From Spirodela intermedia (lineage: Eukaryota; Streptophyta; Magnoliopsida; Alismatales; Araceae): 64,000 nucleotides of DNA. Below the pieces are notes generated by a model. The model saw only the letters and a program-made list of their open reading frames with translations, ran no database searches and was not told the origin of the DNA. The position numbers and the translations under genes are program-made. Within the stretch, counting starts at the first letter, position 1; the number at the start of each line of letters is the position of its first letter. This document shows, one piece after another, positions 1 through 12,093 of the stretch. The stretch is taken from positions 1,964,892 through 2,028,891 of the forward strand of contig LR746265.1 of the NCBI GenBank assembly GCA_902729315.2, given 5' to 3'.

Positions 1-91
1 CCATTCTGTATAGATCCCTCTTCATTAATGTAAAATGGGAATTGCCATGAACGACGGCTCTGCAGAACTGTGTTGTCCCGGATCTACAGGA

Positions 92-127
92 CTCTCTCTC
101 TCTCTCTCTCTCTCGCTCGCTCGCTCT

Positions 128-169
<42 letters not shown>

Positions 170-236
170 CCCCCCCCCCCCCCCCCCCCTCTCTTTCTCT
201 CTCTCTCTCTCTCCCCCTCTCTCTCTCTGTCTCTGT
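92..236. repeat. (CT)n-rich microsatellite with C-runs
   Basis: About 145 bases made almost only of CT dinucleotides, interrupted by CTCG units and a long C-run around 171-189. On the opposite strand it is GA-rich. Open frames through it (Ser/Leu or Arg/Glu repeats) are artefacts. Such tracts are common in plant promoters and 5'UTRs. Confidence 0.95.
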
Positions 237-1115
237 GGAGGTTCTCTTTCTTGGATCAGGCGATACAGACATGCTCGCTCAATTCTTTTAAAGAAAAAAA
301 AAGGACTTGATTTCCGGGGCCAAGTTCTTCCACATATCTCACGCGATAGGAACATCACGTTCGGTGGATTTACGTCCCTCGGAGATTACTAGGCAGAGAA
401 GGAGCTGTTCCCTCGTCTCGCAGAGGAGGATGGGCGGAATGGCCGACGCGTGGCGTCCCTATCTTCCGTGCCTCCCGCATGGGCGGCCCTCAACTGCTTC
501 AATGGCGAATTCCGACCCATGCGTCTCCTTACGGGATGGAAGGCTCTTCTGCTGCCGCTTGCCATGCGTGAATTATCCAGATCACAGACGGGCAGGGCGT
601 TCGAGGCCGTTCGAGGCCGTCCATTCGAATTTCACCTCGTTCCGGATGGAGTTATCGCGTTTGGAATCTCCAAGACGATGCTGGCAGTCAAATCTACCGC
701 CGCGTTAACCAGGAATCCGAAGATGTCCGATGAACGTCTCCTCTCTCCGGTCTATCTCCGTCGTCTCTACGGCAGGCGAGGAACCCCATGAACATGCCCA
801 GATCTGGGAAACGGCGCCGCAGATTCTTCTGCTACGAGAGGTCTCGACCCGACGGCGAACGGGGAGAAGCAGGGAGGTGTGGAAAGGTCCGGTCAATAAT
901 CTAAGGGCTCCGAATCCGCAGAATAGAATTCTCTCTTCTTTGTTTGGATACCTCGGGCCAGAGCTGCAACTTACCCACGTCGAAGACCAGAAATGGTTTA
1001 AAAGATCGACATTGTGTCTCGGATTCTCGGCATCTAATCATCTCTCAGATCTCGTTTGCGAAGCATCTCCTTTCTACCTCGCTGGAAGCTCGATTCCGAT
1101 GACCAGTTACCCTTT

Positions 1116-1155
<40 letters not shown>

Positions 1156-1157
1156 GC
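1116..1157. repeat. (AG)n microsatellite
   Basis: About 40 bases of AG dinucleotide with one interruption (GGGAG). It lies in DNA without a gene call. Further short GA runs occur near 1231-1247 and 1361-1384. Confidence 0.9.
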
Positions 1158-2038
1158 CGGATGTTTTACACCGCAAGCGGTTGCTATCGTTTTCCGAATC
1201 CATCACGGCGAGGAAGGTAATAAAGACCGAGTTAGAAGAGAGAGAGAGATCATGGCGACGCGTCTGGGCCAAGAAACATAAAAGGACATGAAGACCAGAG
1301 ACGGAAGGGGGACCAAAGCGGTCCATGGCCGCCCGGCGACGATCTCCCAGTGGGCGGGAGGGGGAGAGAGAGAGAGAGAGGAGAGGCTTTAAAGAAGGGG
1401 AGGTTCCGCTCGCTTTTTCTGGCATGTTCGGGCAGGGAGGCTTCCGAGTCCTGGTGGAGAGAAAGAAGGCAGAGAGAAGCCGTCAAGTAGAAGAAGCAGC
1501 GGCCGCGGAAGAAGAAGGCTTCGCCCACTTTCCTTCTTCGTCACGTTCGTCGGTGACTTTTCCGACACCAGACAAAAACCCCCGTCGCCGTGCTGAGAGA
1601 ACCCATACGGCAAGGGAAAGAGGAGAGAGACATACAGACAGAAGACAGAGAGGAGCGACGGCGAGTAATCCACCCTCGAAGCTCACCCCCACTCCACCCA
1701 TCCACCGCCATCATTGTCATCCGTCTTTTCTTCACGTGTCCCCTTGGGAAATTAACGTCCGATGCGGCCCTCCCTCCGACCACCGGCAGCTACCCCTCTC
1801 CGGCGGAAGAGGGGTAAAGCTGGCCTCGTTTTTTAAAAGACTAGTTACACGAAAGCCTGCCATAAGATCAAGCATCCAACGTCACCCCCTCCCCACACTT
1901 CAAGATTACTCCTTAAGAAAATCCACCGCTTATACCGAATTCCTCGCCCCCCACTCCCTCCCCCACCAATCCTTCTGGGCTGACTTTTTTCCTTGCTTAG
2001 TTCTTACACTCAACCCTGAAAACGGACAAGCCCCCCCT

Positions 2039-2085
2039 TCTCTCTCTCTCTCCCTCTCTCCCTCTCTCCCTCTCTCTCTCTCTCT
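2039..2085. repeat. (CT)n microsatellite
   Basis: CT dinucleotides with periodic CCC interruptions, just upstream of a telo-box-like AAACCCTA and the 5'UTR-like stretch ending near 2340. Confidence 0.9.
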
Positions 2086-3078
2086 GCCGACACCCCTGCA
2101 CAGGGATCCGCCCCAAACCCTATTTTGCTAGGCTTTCCCTAGGCTCAATCTAAGTCGAGATCGAGCCGAGTAATTTCTCAACTCTGGGCCGTATCTGACC
2201 TGCCAGGAAGTCGACCTCTTCCATTTTGTTTCTAGTTGTTTCCCCGGACGGATCTGATTCTAGGGTTTGTCCCCAATCATTCGCCCCCCTGATCGTAGAG
2301 ATCCGCTCGCAGTAAGAATGTGGAGTTAACTGCGAGTCATGGGAAATGCCCCAGACGGAGACGAGCACTGCCGCTCGAGAAGTTTCTGCGAAATTACGAA
2401 GTGGACGAGGGGGACGGCCCGCAGAATGCCCGTGTTGGCCTATGATCTTGCGAGCCCTCAGATAGACAAACAGGAGGATCTAACGGCGCCACTAGTGGGC
2501 TTGCTTAGATTGTCCCCACAATGGGCCGGCGATTACATACCGACGCTATTGGGCCGAGAGGAAAGCGGATGATGGCTAGTGTGCGCTCCAGGGAGAGGGG
2601 GAGGGTTCCTGGTTGGGTTTCTAAATAAAAACATCAGATTTTAGACGGAAAGGCGATTCGAAGTGCTAATCGCCGCCTAAGAGTTAATTAAGTCAACGAT
2701 TCAATATTTAGTCATAATCAGTGGTGAGCCCTACATGATTGACTCCATCCCTTCCCCGGATGCTGACTTCTCACGGGGGCACAACTTGCAGATATAATTT
2801 AATCATTGTCGGCAACTAACATAAACTAGCTGGGTCGGAGCGGAAAGATTCCTTTCTGAAAAGGATCCAGTGGGCTTCAACGGGCCGCTGCCCCAGAACC
2901 CACAGTACCTGGGTGGCCACGTGAGTGACAGAGGGGGTGGGGTAATGGAGATGCCATCCTCGAGGCCACGGTCAACGTGCACCTCCCAACTCAGGAATCG
3001 TCCTCCTCGCCCCATCTCCATCTCCACGAAGACGGCTGCACCTCCACAAGATCCTCCCCGTTGCCCCCTTCCTCAGCC

Positions 3079-4779
3079 ATGGAATCTCCTTCCTTGCGGC
3101 TCCACTTGAAGCCCCACCGTCTCGCCGGGATCAGCGCGGGCGCCGCCGGCGCACTACCCAGCTCGCTTCTCTTCCCCTTCCGGGGTCGGCCCCACCGCCG
3201 GAGCGCTGGCGCCTCCTGCACTGGACGAGGCGGATACCCGATTGAGGAACAAGGCCGGCACAACCGGCGTCCTTTCCGGAGCGTCATGCTGAAGGCCTAC
3301 GCGGATGGGGACTACGACTCCCTGCCGGGGGGCATCGGCGGCGTCGCCCACGACGAATCCCATGCTGCCGCCGATCTTGCGCCGACCACGGCGGCGCGGC
3401 GGACTTTTACGTCGTGGGATATGGCCTGCCTCTGGGTGGGGCTCGTGGTGGGAGTCCCCTCATACTACCTCGCCGGCAGCCTCGTGGACCTCGGCATGGC
3501 GTGGTGGCAGGGCATTGCCACCGTCGTCCTCGCCAATCTGATCCTCCTCGTGCCGCTGGTTCTCACTGGGATCCCGGGGACGAAATACGGCATCCCCTTC
3601 CCCGTGCTCGCGCGGTCGGCCTTCGGCGTCCACGGCGCACACGTCCCCACCCTCCTCCGGGCTCTGGTTGGCTGCGGCTGGTACGGGATCGAGTCCTGGA
3701 TCGGGGGCGAGGCCGTCTTCCTCCTCCTGCCGGAGACGCTCAAGCAGTCGTCACTCGCCTGGAGCGAGGTCCCATGGCTAGGAACCTCCCCGCTGGAATT
3801 CCTCTGCTTCATGGCATTCTGGTCAGCCCAGCTGGTTATCATATGGAAAGGGATCGACGGGATCCGGGAGCTGGAGAAATACTCGGCCCCAATCCTCATC
3901 GTCCTCACCGCCTCCCTCCTCTGCTGGGCCTACTTCGCCGCCGGCGGCTTCGGGAACATGCTGTCTATGACCTCCCGGCTCTCGCCGTCGGAGTTCCCCG
4001 CCGTCTTCTTCCCTTCCCTCACAGCCAACATCAGCTTCTGGGCCACCCTCGCCCTCAACATTCCCGACTTCACCCGCTACGCCAGGAGCCAGAAGGACCA
4101 GATCCTCGGCCATGTGGGCCTCCCAGTCTTCATGGGCCTCTTCACCTTCGTCGGCCTGGCGGTGGCGTCCTCGACGGAGACGATCTTCGGGCACATCATC
4201 TCCGATCCGATCCGCCTCCTCGGCCAAGTCGGCGGCTTCGGCACACGGCTTCTCGCCATACTCGGCATCTCCCTCGCCACCATCACCACCAACATCGCCG
4301 CTAACGTCGTCGCCCCCGCCAACGCCCTCGTCAACCTGAGCCCCTCACTGTTCACCTTCAGGAGGGGCGCTCTCCTGACGGCGGCGCTGGGCATCGCCTT
4401 CCAGCCATGGCGGCTTCTCCGGACCAGCGAGAGCTTCGTCTACACCTGGCTGGTGGGCTACTCCGCCCTCCTGGGCCCGATCGGAGGGGTAATCCTTGCG
4501 GACTATTACCTGATCAAGCGCGGGGAGTTGGACCTCGCCGGACTGTACTCCACCTCCCCCCTCGGCCCCTACTACTACCGCAACGGGTGCAACCCCGCAG
4601 CCGTCGTGGCCCTGGCGGTGGGGATACTGCCGATCGTCCCTGGGTTCCTCTCCAAGGTTGGGCTCGTCGCGAGCACCGCCAAGGTCTTCCTCATCGCCTA
4701 CGACAACGCCTGGTTCGTCAGCACCTTCGCTTCCACGCTTGTCTACTGGCTCCTCTCCAGGGCGAACCGCAGGCCCTGA
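3079..4779 (+). CDS. Plastidic nucleobase transporter, NCS1 family (PLUTO-like)
   Basis: An intronless 566-residue membrane protein. The first about 75 residues are rich in Ser, Arg and His, poor in acids, and look like a chloroplast transit peptide. The rest is a polytopic NCS1 (purine-cytosine/uracil permease) core of about 12 hydrophobic segments. Family-typical motifs are visible: [20 protein letters not shown], and [17 protein letters not shown] near the C-terminal third. The Arabidopsis relative PLUTO imports uracil, adenine and guanine across the plastid inner envelope by proton symport, feeding salvage and breakdown; the same role is inferred here. I chose the ATG at 3079 because the family starts with a transit peptide of this size; upstream frame is open but lacks a better start. 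Very high GC3. A nearest alternative would be a bacterial-like allantoin/hydantoin permease, but plants generally carry one NCS1 of this kind. Confidence 0.93.
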   Translation: MESPSLRLHLKPHRLAGISAGAAGALPSSLLFPFRGRPHRRSAGASCTGRGGYPIEEQGRHNRRPFRSVMLKAYADGDYDSLPGGIGGVAHDESHAAADLAPTTAARRTFTSWDMACLWVGLVVGVPSYYLAGSLVDLGMAWWQGIATVVLANLILLVPLVLTGIPGTKYGIPFPVLARSAFGVHGAHVPTLLRALVGCGWYGIESWIGGEAVFLLLPETLKQSSLAWSEVPWLGTSPLEFLCFMAFWSAQLVIIWKGIDGIRELEKYSAPILIVLTASLLCWAYFAAGGFGNMLSMTSRLSPSEFPAVFFPSLTANISFWATLALNIPDFTRYARSQKDQILGHVGLPVFMGLFTFVGLAVASSTETIFGHIISDPIRLLGQVGGFGTRLLAILGISLATITTNIAANVVAPANALVNLSPSLFTFRRGALLTAALGIAFQPWRLLRTSESFVYTWLVGYSALLGPIGGVILADYYLIKRGELDLAGLYSTSPLGPYYYRNGCNPAAVVALAVGILPIVPGFLSKVGLVASTAKVFLIAYDNAWFVSTFASTLVYWLLSRANRRP

Positions 4780-6764
4780 AGAAGCGCAACCGCCACCAGG
4801 CATTTTTATAGGGCCGGATGCGCTACAGTACTGTATATTAATGGGCCATTCATGGGGCCTATCCAAGGAAGCTACGGAGGCCCATTTTGATTCAGAGGGC
4901 CCATTTTAAAGTGGGAAATTTAAGGGACAAATTATGCATATATCCCTGTAAGCATGAATCCTTGCGGAAAAAATCTCATGGCTTTATACGACCTAGATGG
5001 CATAGTCCAATACGATTAGCCGACTACCTTTGCCTAGTGGGCTCTTTATCATCTAGATCTCTCCAGAGAGCACCGACCTTCCATGTCGCCCCCTCCAGCT
5101 CGCACCGGTGGAGCTGCCGAAGATTTCATGCTCTCGTGCGTCGGTTCGCCTCACCCACGCCATTTTCAACGCGAGCAAGGCGCCGCCGACACCGCCCCCG
5201 CTGCCCCCTCTCCACCCAACCACAACGTGGAGCACCTGCGCGACACTACCAACATATTGTCCTCATTCTCCATAAAGTTCCCACGATATAGCAGCCATTA
5301 CATACAGGATAAGAAGGCATCGTGTAAAAGATGGATCGTCACCCATCTTTGAAAAGAATTACGATTTCAGGCGTGATCGCGGTTGCAGGTCAACTGGGGA
5401 GCTTGCCACTCGGACGATACTATCGGCTCCAGCATCTGGTTTAAGTTGTTCAGACTTCGAAATCAAAATCACGATTTTTATGGTCACATGTCCTATATCT
5501 CCTAGACATTTACGAGCAAACGTTCTCAACCGTCGCCGCGTGCATTTCTTGAAGTTGTATTCCCGTTGTACAGAGGGACGTAGACCGAGTACCACATTTG
5601 ACGCCGCCGTCAAATGGGTATAACATCAAGCAACTGGTTAATAAAAATGATAGAATCAAGCGTAAAATATGGACCTCATCTTATCTTACCAACCCATTAA
5701 GCCAAAATTAAACGATGATGCTTGAACGTCCATGTCAAGGAAAGATGAATCGCTCTGGCACACCATGCCCTTTCCTCTCAGACCCCGCCATCGCCGGATA
5801 GATAAACGGACGGAGGAGAGCCCCAGGCAGGAGGAGGAGGTTCTTTTCTTCTCCTAGACAGTGTGGGAGGGCAAATCTTGATAGGAGTGCGGGGGGTGGG
5901 GGGGAGGCGACTGAGCTATCGGACTTGTAAGAGGAGAGGCCTCGGCTCACAGGTGGTTTCCTGCGTCTTACTGGGTTGCTACAAGGAAGGGATAACGATG
6001 GACGCATTATCCGTTTTACTTGTCGCGATCGCAGTACCGTGGGCGGCAGCTAATTGCGATCCCCTCTTTCCTTATCGCGTGAAACCCAATCCAAGGCCGT
6101 GGAGAGATTGCCGGTCGTGCTTCGCTCGCCAGCGGGAAGAGATTCTGACGGATTCTGATGGCCCCGTCCCACTGCCCACATAAAATTCCGAATACCGACT
6201 GCGGCGCTGAACTGCTGGAGTCGTATGGAAAAAATTCAGCCTCTGATCATGTCTTGGGTTCATGGATTTCTTCGAATGTACGCGGTTAAACATATCGTCT
6301 CTAAGGCGGGGGCCTCGGCGAGGTCTTGCTCGATGGTTCCCGGTTTTTATGATGCCAGAGATCAGCAGCGGCTGCGGCGAAGGGTTTGAGAGAGAGAGAG
6401 AGGAACTCCTTGGGAGCGGGAAGACTCGTACGTCGTGGCGCGACGAGGCCCACAAAGGTCAGGAGACCGAAGAAAAGGCAGTACCGGATTTCAAAAAGCT
6501 CCGCCCTGCTGGCGCCGACGCTTCCTTTTCAATTTAATAGACCCTACTTCTTCATCGGACTTGCCGATTATAAACCTCTGGCTCTCCAGACGCTGAGGCC
6601 GACCAAACCGCTCTCTTCCTCTTCCCAGACTTCCTCCACCTATCTCATCCCCCTCCACGGCAAGCTCGCCTCTCCAGCTGACGGAGATGTGCCCGTAAGT
6701 ATCGAATCTCCTCGGGTGCGTCTTCTACGCTCGTGGAAAGCCCTCTGTCGCCCCAGCCAGGGCA
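4780..6764. other. Intergenic region between NCS1 and dioxygenase genes
   Basis: The left part contains the NCS1 3'UTR and unremarkable DNA. No known family is encoded. A 61-codon frame at 5998-6183 (+) opens with a signal-peptide-like hydrophobic stretch; it is discussed as a finding only. The right end holds the promoter and leader of the dioxygenase gene, with a TATA-like box at 6569-6574. Confidence 0.5.
6569..6574 (+). promoter_or_regulatory. Probable TATA box of the dioxygenase gene
   Basis: TATAAA lies 196 bases upstream of the ATG at 6765, followed by a CT-rich leader. The expected transcription start would be near 6600. Assignment rests on position and match only. Confidence 0.4.
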
Positions 6765-8853
6765 ATGGAACCTGCCCCGGGGACCGACGGGAAGGAGACG
6801 TCATCGGATAGCTGGTATCTGAAAGGAGTGGTGCACCTCTGCGAGAGGGGCATGACGACAGTCCCCGCCAAGTACGTGTTCCCCGCCTCGGACCGGTCGG
6901 ATGGAGGCGGAGCCGCCGGCCCCAACATGGAGCTGTCCATCATCGACCTCTCCGACCTCCACACTCCGAATAGAACCGCCGTCCTCCGATCACTGGGAAA
7001 GGCCTGCGAAGAGTACGGCTTCTTCCAGGTACCTATTTCTACCCGGACATGGCTGCACGAGTCTACTAAGGCATACGGGCTTCTCCTAGACGCTCACTCT
7101 GGGAGATACTTCCCGCAGGTGATCAATCACGGGGTCTCCGAAGAGGTCATACGGGATATGGTCGATGTGAGCAAGCGGTTCTTCGACCTCCCGTTCGAGG
7201 AGCGATCCCGGTATATGTCGTCGGATTTAAATGCTCCCGTGAGATGTGGGACTAGCTTCAACCAGAACACGGACAGAGTCTTCTGCTGGAGGGATTTTCT
7301 GAAGCTGACCTACCATCCCCTGCCTCTCGTGCTCCCCCATTGGCCTACCTCTCCCACGGATCTGAGGTGAGGATGCCACTAGCCTCCATCATCTTGCACC
7401 GAACGCCTCCTAGGACTATCCGGGCAATCTCGGGTCTCCCCTGCGATATCTCCGCGCAGACCACTACTGTTATAGATAGATAGGGGGGAGCGCAGTCGAG
7501 TAATCCGAAGTTTGGGTATCGGAAGGCGAGTCGGAGACGGAATCCGACTGGATGCCGCAGAACTGGTCACCGAACGGGGAGACAGACACGAGTAAGCCCG
7601 GTGACACAGATCGGGCGGACGGACCCACCAGGGAATCCGTCTCGTGCTTGGGCTTCCCACCTTGAATTCACGGGGAACCCGCCGCCAAGAGGGCCAGAAC
7701 GATCCTCCCTCCTCATCTCTACCGTTTCTTTGACCTCTATCTCTCTCTCTTTCCCTCCCTCTCTCTGTTTTCCTGCAGGGAGGGGGCCTTGTCGTATGGC
7801 CGGCATATCAGAAGCCTGTTTCTGGAGCTGGTTGCCGCCGTTCTTGAGGCCCTGGGATTGGACAGCGAGGCTGCCGACGGTGTCATGGAGGAGTTAAAGG
7901 ACGGAACCCAGGTGATGGTGGCGAACTTCTTCCCGCCATGCCCCGAACCCAACCGCACCCTGGGGATGCCCCCTCACTCAGACTTCGGCTTCCTCACTCT
8001 CCTTCACCAGGACGGCGTCAGGGGTCTCCAGATCCAACACCAGGGTCATTGGCTGACCGTCGAACCCCTCGCCGGTGCTCTCGTCGTCAACGTCGGCGAC
8101 CATCTCGAGGTGGCCTCCCACTCCCTTCTCAGACTTCTTTCCACCTTTCTCGAGTCCTTTTCTTTTTTTTCTTTTTCTATACACCGTAGATAATCATAAG
8201 GTAGTTCGCTCAAGGTAGCCGCGCCGTCATTAAACTCGAGGCCCGCGCATGCACGGGAGATTTTATCGGGGTGACGTTGTCAGCCTGTCACCCGATTGGA
8301 CTGCTCATCGATCCAACCATGCCTTAGAATAAAATAATAACACATATAAATTACCTAGATGGGCTCCAGCGAATCCGGCTTAGCCGCCACCATCTGCCTT
8401 CTTCCAACCTTCTCGATGCCTGTGGTCACCGAGGCCCGGGCGGGCGCCGACCAAGAGAAAAAGACGGGGCTCGGGTATCTAGTGGATCAGTCGTTAACAA
8501 TGAGCACAGCCAAAATCTCTCGAATAGATTTTCTGTCGCACTCTCTGATTTCTAACTGGGTCGTGGCGGTTCGTATGGTTCAGATATTCAGCAACGGCAG
8601 GTATCGCAGCGTGCTGCACCGGGTCCTCGTCAACCCCTCCGTGGTGCGCATGTCCGTGGCCTCCATCCACAGTTTCCCCGCCGGCGCTGTCGTCCGCCCG
8701 GCGCCGCAGGTCATCAACGAGGCGAACCCCCGACGGTATAAAGACACAGACTTTGCCACCTTCCTCAATCACCTCTTTACCCGCGAGAGCAAGGACAAGA
8801 ACTTCGTCAAGTCCCGGGTGCTGCTCGGCCCCGAGAACCAAGAGGAGGGCTAA
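6765..8853 (+). CDS. 2-oxoglutarate/Fe(II)-dependent dioxygenase (DOXC class)
   Basis: Four exons: 6765-7028, 7119-7366, 7779-8109, 8584-8853; all introns are GT-AG and phases add up to 370 residues. The N-terminal DIOX_N domain includes LGKACEEYGFFQ / VINHGV, split exactly at the first intron. The C-terminal 2OG-Fe(II) oxygenase domain carries the iron ligands H237 and D239 (PPHSDFG) and H293 (SVLHR), and the 2-oxoglutarate-binding R303-x-S305. Length matches plant soluble 2-ODDs (about 350-370). The enzyme should hydroxylate or desaturate a small molecule, with oxidative decarboxylation of 2-oxoglutarate to succinate, in the cytosol. The substrate cannot be told from sequence: the group includes flavonoid, hormone and specialised-metabolism enzymes. 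The start KGVVHLCERGMTTVPAKYV is typical of one plant 2-ODD subgroup. Confidence 0.92.
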
Positions 8854-10261
8854 CAGCAACAAGCTTGGGAATTTATCTGCGCGATGATCTTCCTTTTCAT
8901 CCTAAGGGAACCAATAGGGATCAAGTCTTCTTCCTAGTGGAGGTTTGGGGGGGTGGGGGGGGGTTGGGTGGCGTTTATCTTCACACTAATGGATGGATCT
9001 CTCTGTCTACCTGTCTCTCTCTCTCGACCGATACGGAGGACAAATCTGCAGAGATCTCACCGAGAGGTTCTCAGGCGGAGGAAGACGACGAGCATCAGCG
9101 GATAGGACCCAACCTTGATAAGAAGATGGCTTATTCCAAAATTCGTGCATAAGGGTAAGGAGCTCGACGGCCCGCTGTCCTTCTCGGGCCAGAAGAAGAA
9201 ACATCCAAAATCGGCCAGCGCGACGAGGCTCGGCCAGGTGTCTCAGATAAAGGGACCCACCAAGCATGGCGCGCCGCCTACTGCCGACAGATGAGGACCG
9301 GGTGGGGGGTGGGCCCATCGCCGTCTTTTCTCCACCTTTCGATGCGTTTCGTCTCTCTTCAAGACACGTAGCATAGCGTATCTTGTCCACGTTTTGGAGC
9401 CTTAAATGGCACGTAACTTTTCTGTCCGACTCGCCTTGTCCGTGCTCATCAGGCTCGTCGACGCTCTCACCGGTGGGCCGGGCGGGTGGGCCCCTTGAGG
9501 CCCAGCCCAAGCTTGGGAATCTTCCCCGATGTCCGAACCCGTTGAGGAAAGTCAGGGTGTCCGAACCACATCGGTACGAAAACACGGGCCGGTCCAGCCC
9601 ACATAATTTAGCACTCGCCCGAGGAGATTAGGGCCAGAGATAGAGAGAGAATGTGCAATTTTGGCCCTGAGTTGAGATTTTTTGGCCCACGCACGTAATT
9701 ATTCGTACGATATTCTTAATAGATAAATATTATAATTTATAATATAATTTTGGAACATGATTAAACCAGCTCCCGACCTTGTCTGATCCCAATAATATTA
9801 TCTATCTCTGCGTATTTCTATACTTATGGGCTTTGTTTTAGAGCTGCTTCTTCAGTGTAGGATTAGCTTCTTCCGATCCGTATATGGGCCAGAGGGGTAG
9901 AAAATGGAATGGGCTGAAACGCGCCGGCCCACAGTTTCCACCCACGGAAGGTAAGCCCACGGGATCTCGAAAGCGAGAGGGCTCGAATGCGACTCGGGCG
10001 AAGGTGAATCTTCTGGTGTGGTTGTGCAATCGGAGGTTGACGGGGCACGTCGGGTCCGAGTCCCCGTGGGTCCCATGTGGGGGCACTGCCGGATAAGGCG
10101 GCGGCGACGGCGACGTCATCAAATCCCTCGACTCCCACCCCTCTCTGTCTCTCTTCAACCGATGCCCGACCCTCCTCTTCTGCCCTCCCTTTCCGTGATC
10201 GCCCCTGATTCGACGTGCAGGAGAAGGCGGAGACTGGAAAGAGAGAGAGGGGGAACGGGGC
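8854..10261. other. Intergenic region
   Basis: Contains the dioxygenase 3'UTR, G-runs near 8945-8964, a short CT tract near 9013-9026 and an AT-rich patch near 9710-9800. The right end is GC-rich and contains the ATL promoter and leader. No coding sequence could be supported. Confidence 0.5.
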
Positions 10262-11077
10262 ATGGTTTCGGTTGTCATGAGAGGTAGCAACAGGAGACTC
10301 CTCGATGAGTCGCAGGAGTCTCCGGCTCGGCCGGCGTCCAACGGTACGCAGGCGGGTACCGATGAGCCGCGGGTCTCCCCCGACCGCGAGCCCGTCCAGT
10401 TTGACTCATCGTCCATGGCGGTGACCGTGCTTGTCCTCCTCACGGCCCTCTTCTTCCTGGGGTTCTTCTCCGTCTACGCGCGCCGCTTCTTCGCTTCCAA
10501 CTACCACGACGCCGGCGAACCCCACCAGCGCCCCCGGCGAGCGCAGCTGCCGCCGTACCGCGGATGGCCCGCTCTGTCCTCGTCCTCCTCCGCTGCCGGC
10601 CTGGACCCTTTGGCCGTCCGAGCGCTGCCGCTCCTCTCCTACTCTGGCAGCGGCAAGGAGCAGGACGGGTGTGTGGTCTGCCTGAGCGCGTTCGAGGAGA
10701 AGGAGACCGTCAGGGCCATCCCCAGCTGCGGTCACGTCTTCCACCCATGTTGCATCGACTCCTGGCTCATCTGCCACGGCTCCTGCCCTCTGTGTCGCTC
10801 CACAGAGCTCTTCGGCATGAGCTCCCAGTGGGAGGTGCGCGTGGGCGTCGGAGACGTCGGTGACGACGATGGGGCGGGCAGTGGAAACGGCGCCGATGCG
10901 GAGCTAGAGCGGGCGAGAGAGACGGATGCCCATGTCCGAATCCCGGCGGAGGGAGGTGGGTCTGGGCAAGAACGACGAGAAATGAGGAATGAGCTCGCCA
11001 GACTTGGAAGAAGCGACAGCTGGCGTCTCCCCCCTGATCGAGGCCCTTCCATCATAAGCAGAAGCCATAGCTTCTGA
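10262..11077 (+). CDS. ATL-type RING-H2 finger E3 ubiquitin ligase
   Basis: Intronless, 271 residues. One transmembrane helix lies at about 52-71, followed by a basic stretch, the GLD motif (GLDPLAVRALPLL, about 113-125) and a RING-H2 domain with all eight zinc ligands: C137, C140, C156, H158, H161, C164, C175, C178, plus the conserved W168 for E2 contact. The order TM - GLD - RING-H2 and the lack of introns define the plant ATL family, membrane-anchored E3 ligases that act in defence, hormone and stress responses. The C-terminal 85 residues are low-complexity and charged. The substrate is unknown. A second ATG at 10280 is possible but the first is in better position. High GC3, like the other intronless genes here. 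Confidence 0.95.
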   Translation: MVSVVMRGSNRRLLDESQESPARPASNGTQAGTDEPRVSPDREPVQFDSSSMAVTVLVLLTALFFLGFFSVYARRFFASNYHDAGEPHQRPRRAQLPPYRGWPALSSSSSAAGLDPLAVRALPLLSYSGSGKEQDGCVVCLSAFEEKETVRAIPSCGHVFHPCCIDSWLICHGSCPLCRSTELFGMSSQWEVRVGVGDVGDDDGAGSGNGADAELERARETDAHVRIPAEGGGSGQERREMRNELARLGRSDSWRLPPDRGPSIISRSHSF

Positions 11078-12093
11078 GAGAGAGAGAGGTGTGACGAGGT
11101 GCTGCCCCTTCTGGAATGTGGAAGGTTCGCAACACGTGTAATCGCGCATGAAGAAACCCTCAGTCACGTGTTTTCCTGTTTATTTTCGCAAGGAGAGTGC
11201 GACGAGCCAAGTATGTATAGGAGATTATTCGATCCTGCGTTTCGTAGTCTCCGTTCTTCATGGATACGGCGGCGGCGGCGGCGGGGAGGGGGGGGGGGGT
11301 TGTACTTTTCCATAGTCAACGCTACAGATCGACGGTTAACGCTGATGCAACTCCCTTTTTACGTGATTCAGACGGCGCTAGTTCTCGAACCGCAAGGTGG
11401 ACACCATGTCGCTCTTGTGAACCCAGTAATTTGGTTAAACCAAGTTGGAGGCGGGCCCGAACTTCCTATTGCCTTCTACAATAATGAACCGCTACAATGT
11501 CGCAGAAATGCCGGGCTCCTCCCCTCCTGACTTCCCTGGTCCCCACCTCATGAATGCGACAAGCCACCACGAGTGGCTGGTCTCCCACCCCGAGCCCACT
11601 ATAAGCCCAGGCCCAGCCCATGCCTCTTCATGCACCTGGTATATCTATCAGTAGAGAGAGAGAGAGAGGTGGTGGGGGGGGGATTCTTCCGGCCTTCTGA
11701 ATATTCGGTTTTGTATAATTATTTATAATTTATGTACAATACGATGATATTTCTTAGAAAATGAATTAATGGGTTAGGAATGCTTCAAGGAGAATCTCAA
11801 GGATTTTAGGCAATAAAAGGTCATTTTTTTTCTGAAAGAATAAAGGAAGGCGGCGGTGATGGATAATGTGAAAGATACGAAGAACAATTTCACCTTGGGC
11901 CCTCCGTGGGAAGAAAACCCACGACGAACACTAATGGAATATTCCACAGGTCGATCGAGTCAAACGTCTGTATTTCGCGAAATAATTGGGAAGTGAGAGA
12001 GAGACAGAGAGGAGTGTTAATAAATACAAATTGGGAGGAAAGAACCAGGTGTGCAGCCACCTCTAGAAGACAGGGAAGCTGTCGGGGCACCAC
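11078..12093. other. Intergenic region between convergent ATL and RING genes
   Basis: Contains 3' flanks of both convergent genes. Visible are a GGC/G-run tract near 11268-11298, a (GA)n tract near 11653-11667 followed by G-runs, and AT-rich DNA near 11700-11790. An open frame at 11099-11530 has no recognisable similarity. No gene is supported. Confidence 0.5.

Larger units (their letters stand above)
1..3078. other. Intergenic region, CT/GA-rich, no supported gene
   Basis: No open reading frame here resembles a known family. The long open frames come from CT/GA simple repeats and low-complexity GC-rich DNA. The stretch holds three microsatellites (listed separately) and a tandemly repeated 11-mer near 599-622. 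Near 2105-2340 there is a 5'UTR-like stretch: two telo-box-like motifs (AAACCCTA near 2113, and TAGGGTTT near 2262) and an ATG at 2339 opening a 77-codon frame without recognisable similarity. The last roughly 200 bases should contain the promoter and 5'UTR of the NCS1 gene. Confidence 0.5.

Noticed and set aside
35-310. Open frames of Ser/Leu or Arg/Glu repeats
   Set aside because: They are translations of the CT/GA microsatellite and have no other content.
1325-2131. 268-codon open frame on the plus strand
   Set aside because: Low-complexity Arg/Ser/Pro-rich sequence ending in a CT repeat; no family resemblance and competing frames of equal quality.
11099-11530. 143-codon open frame downstream of ATL
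   Set aside because: No recognisable domain; crosses a GGC/G-run tract; the region is the 3' flank of two convergent genes.
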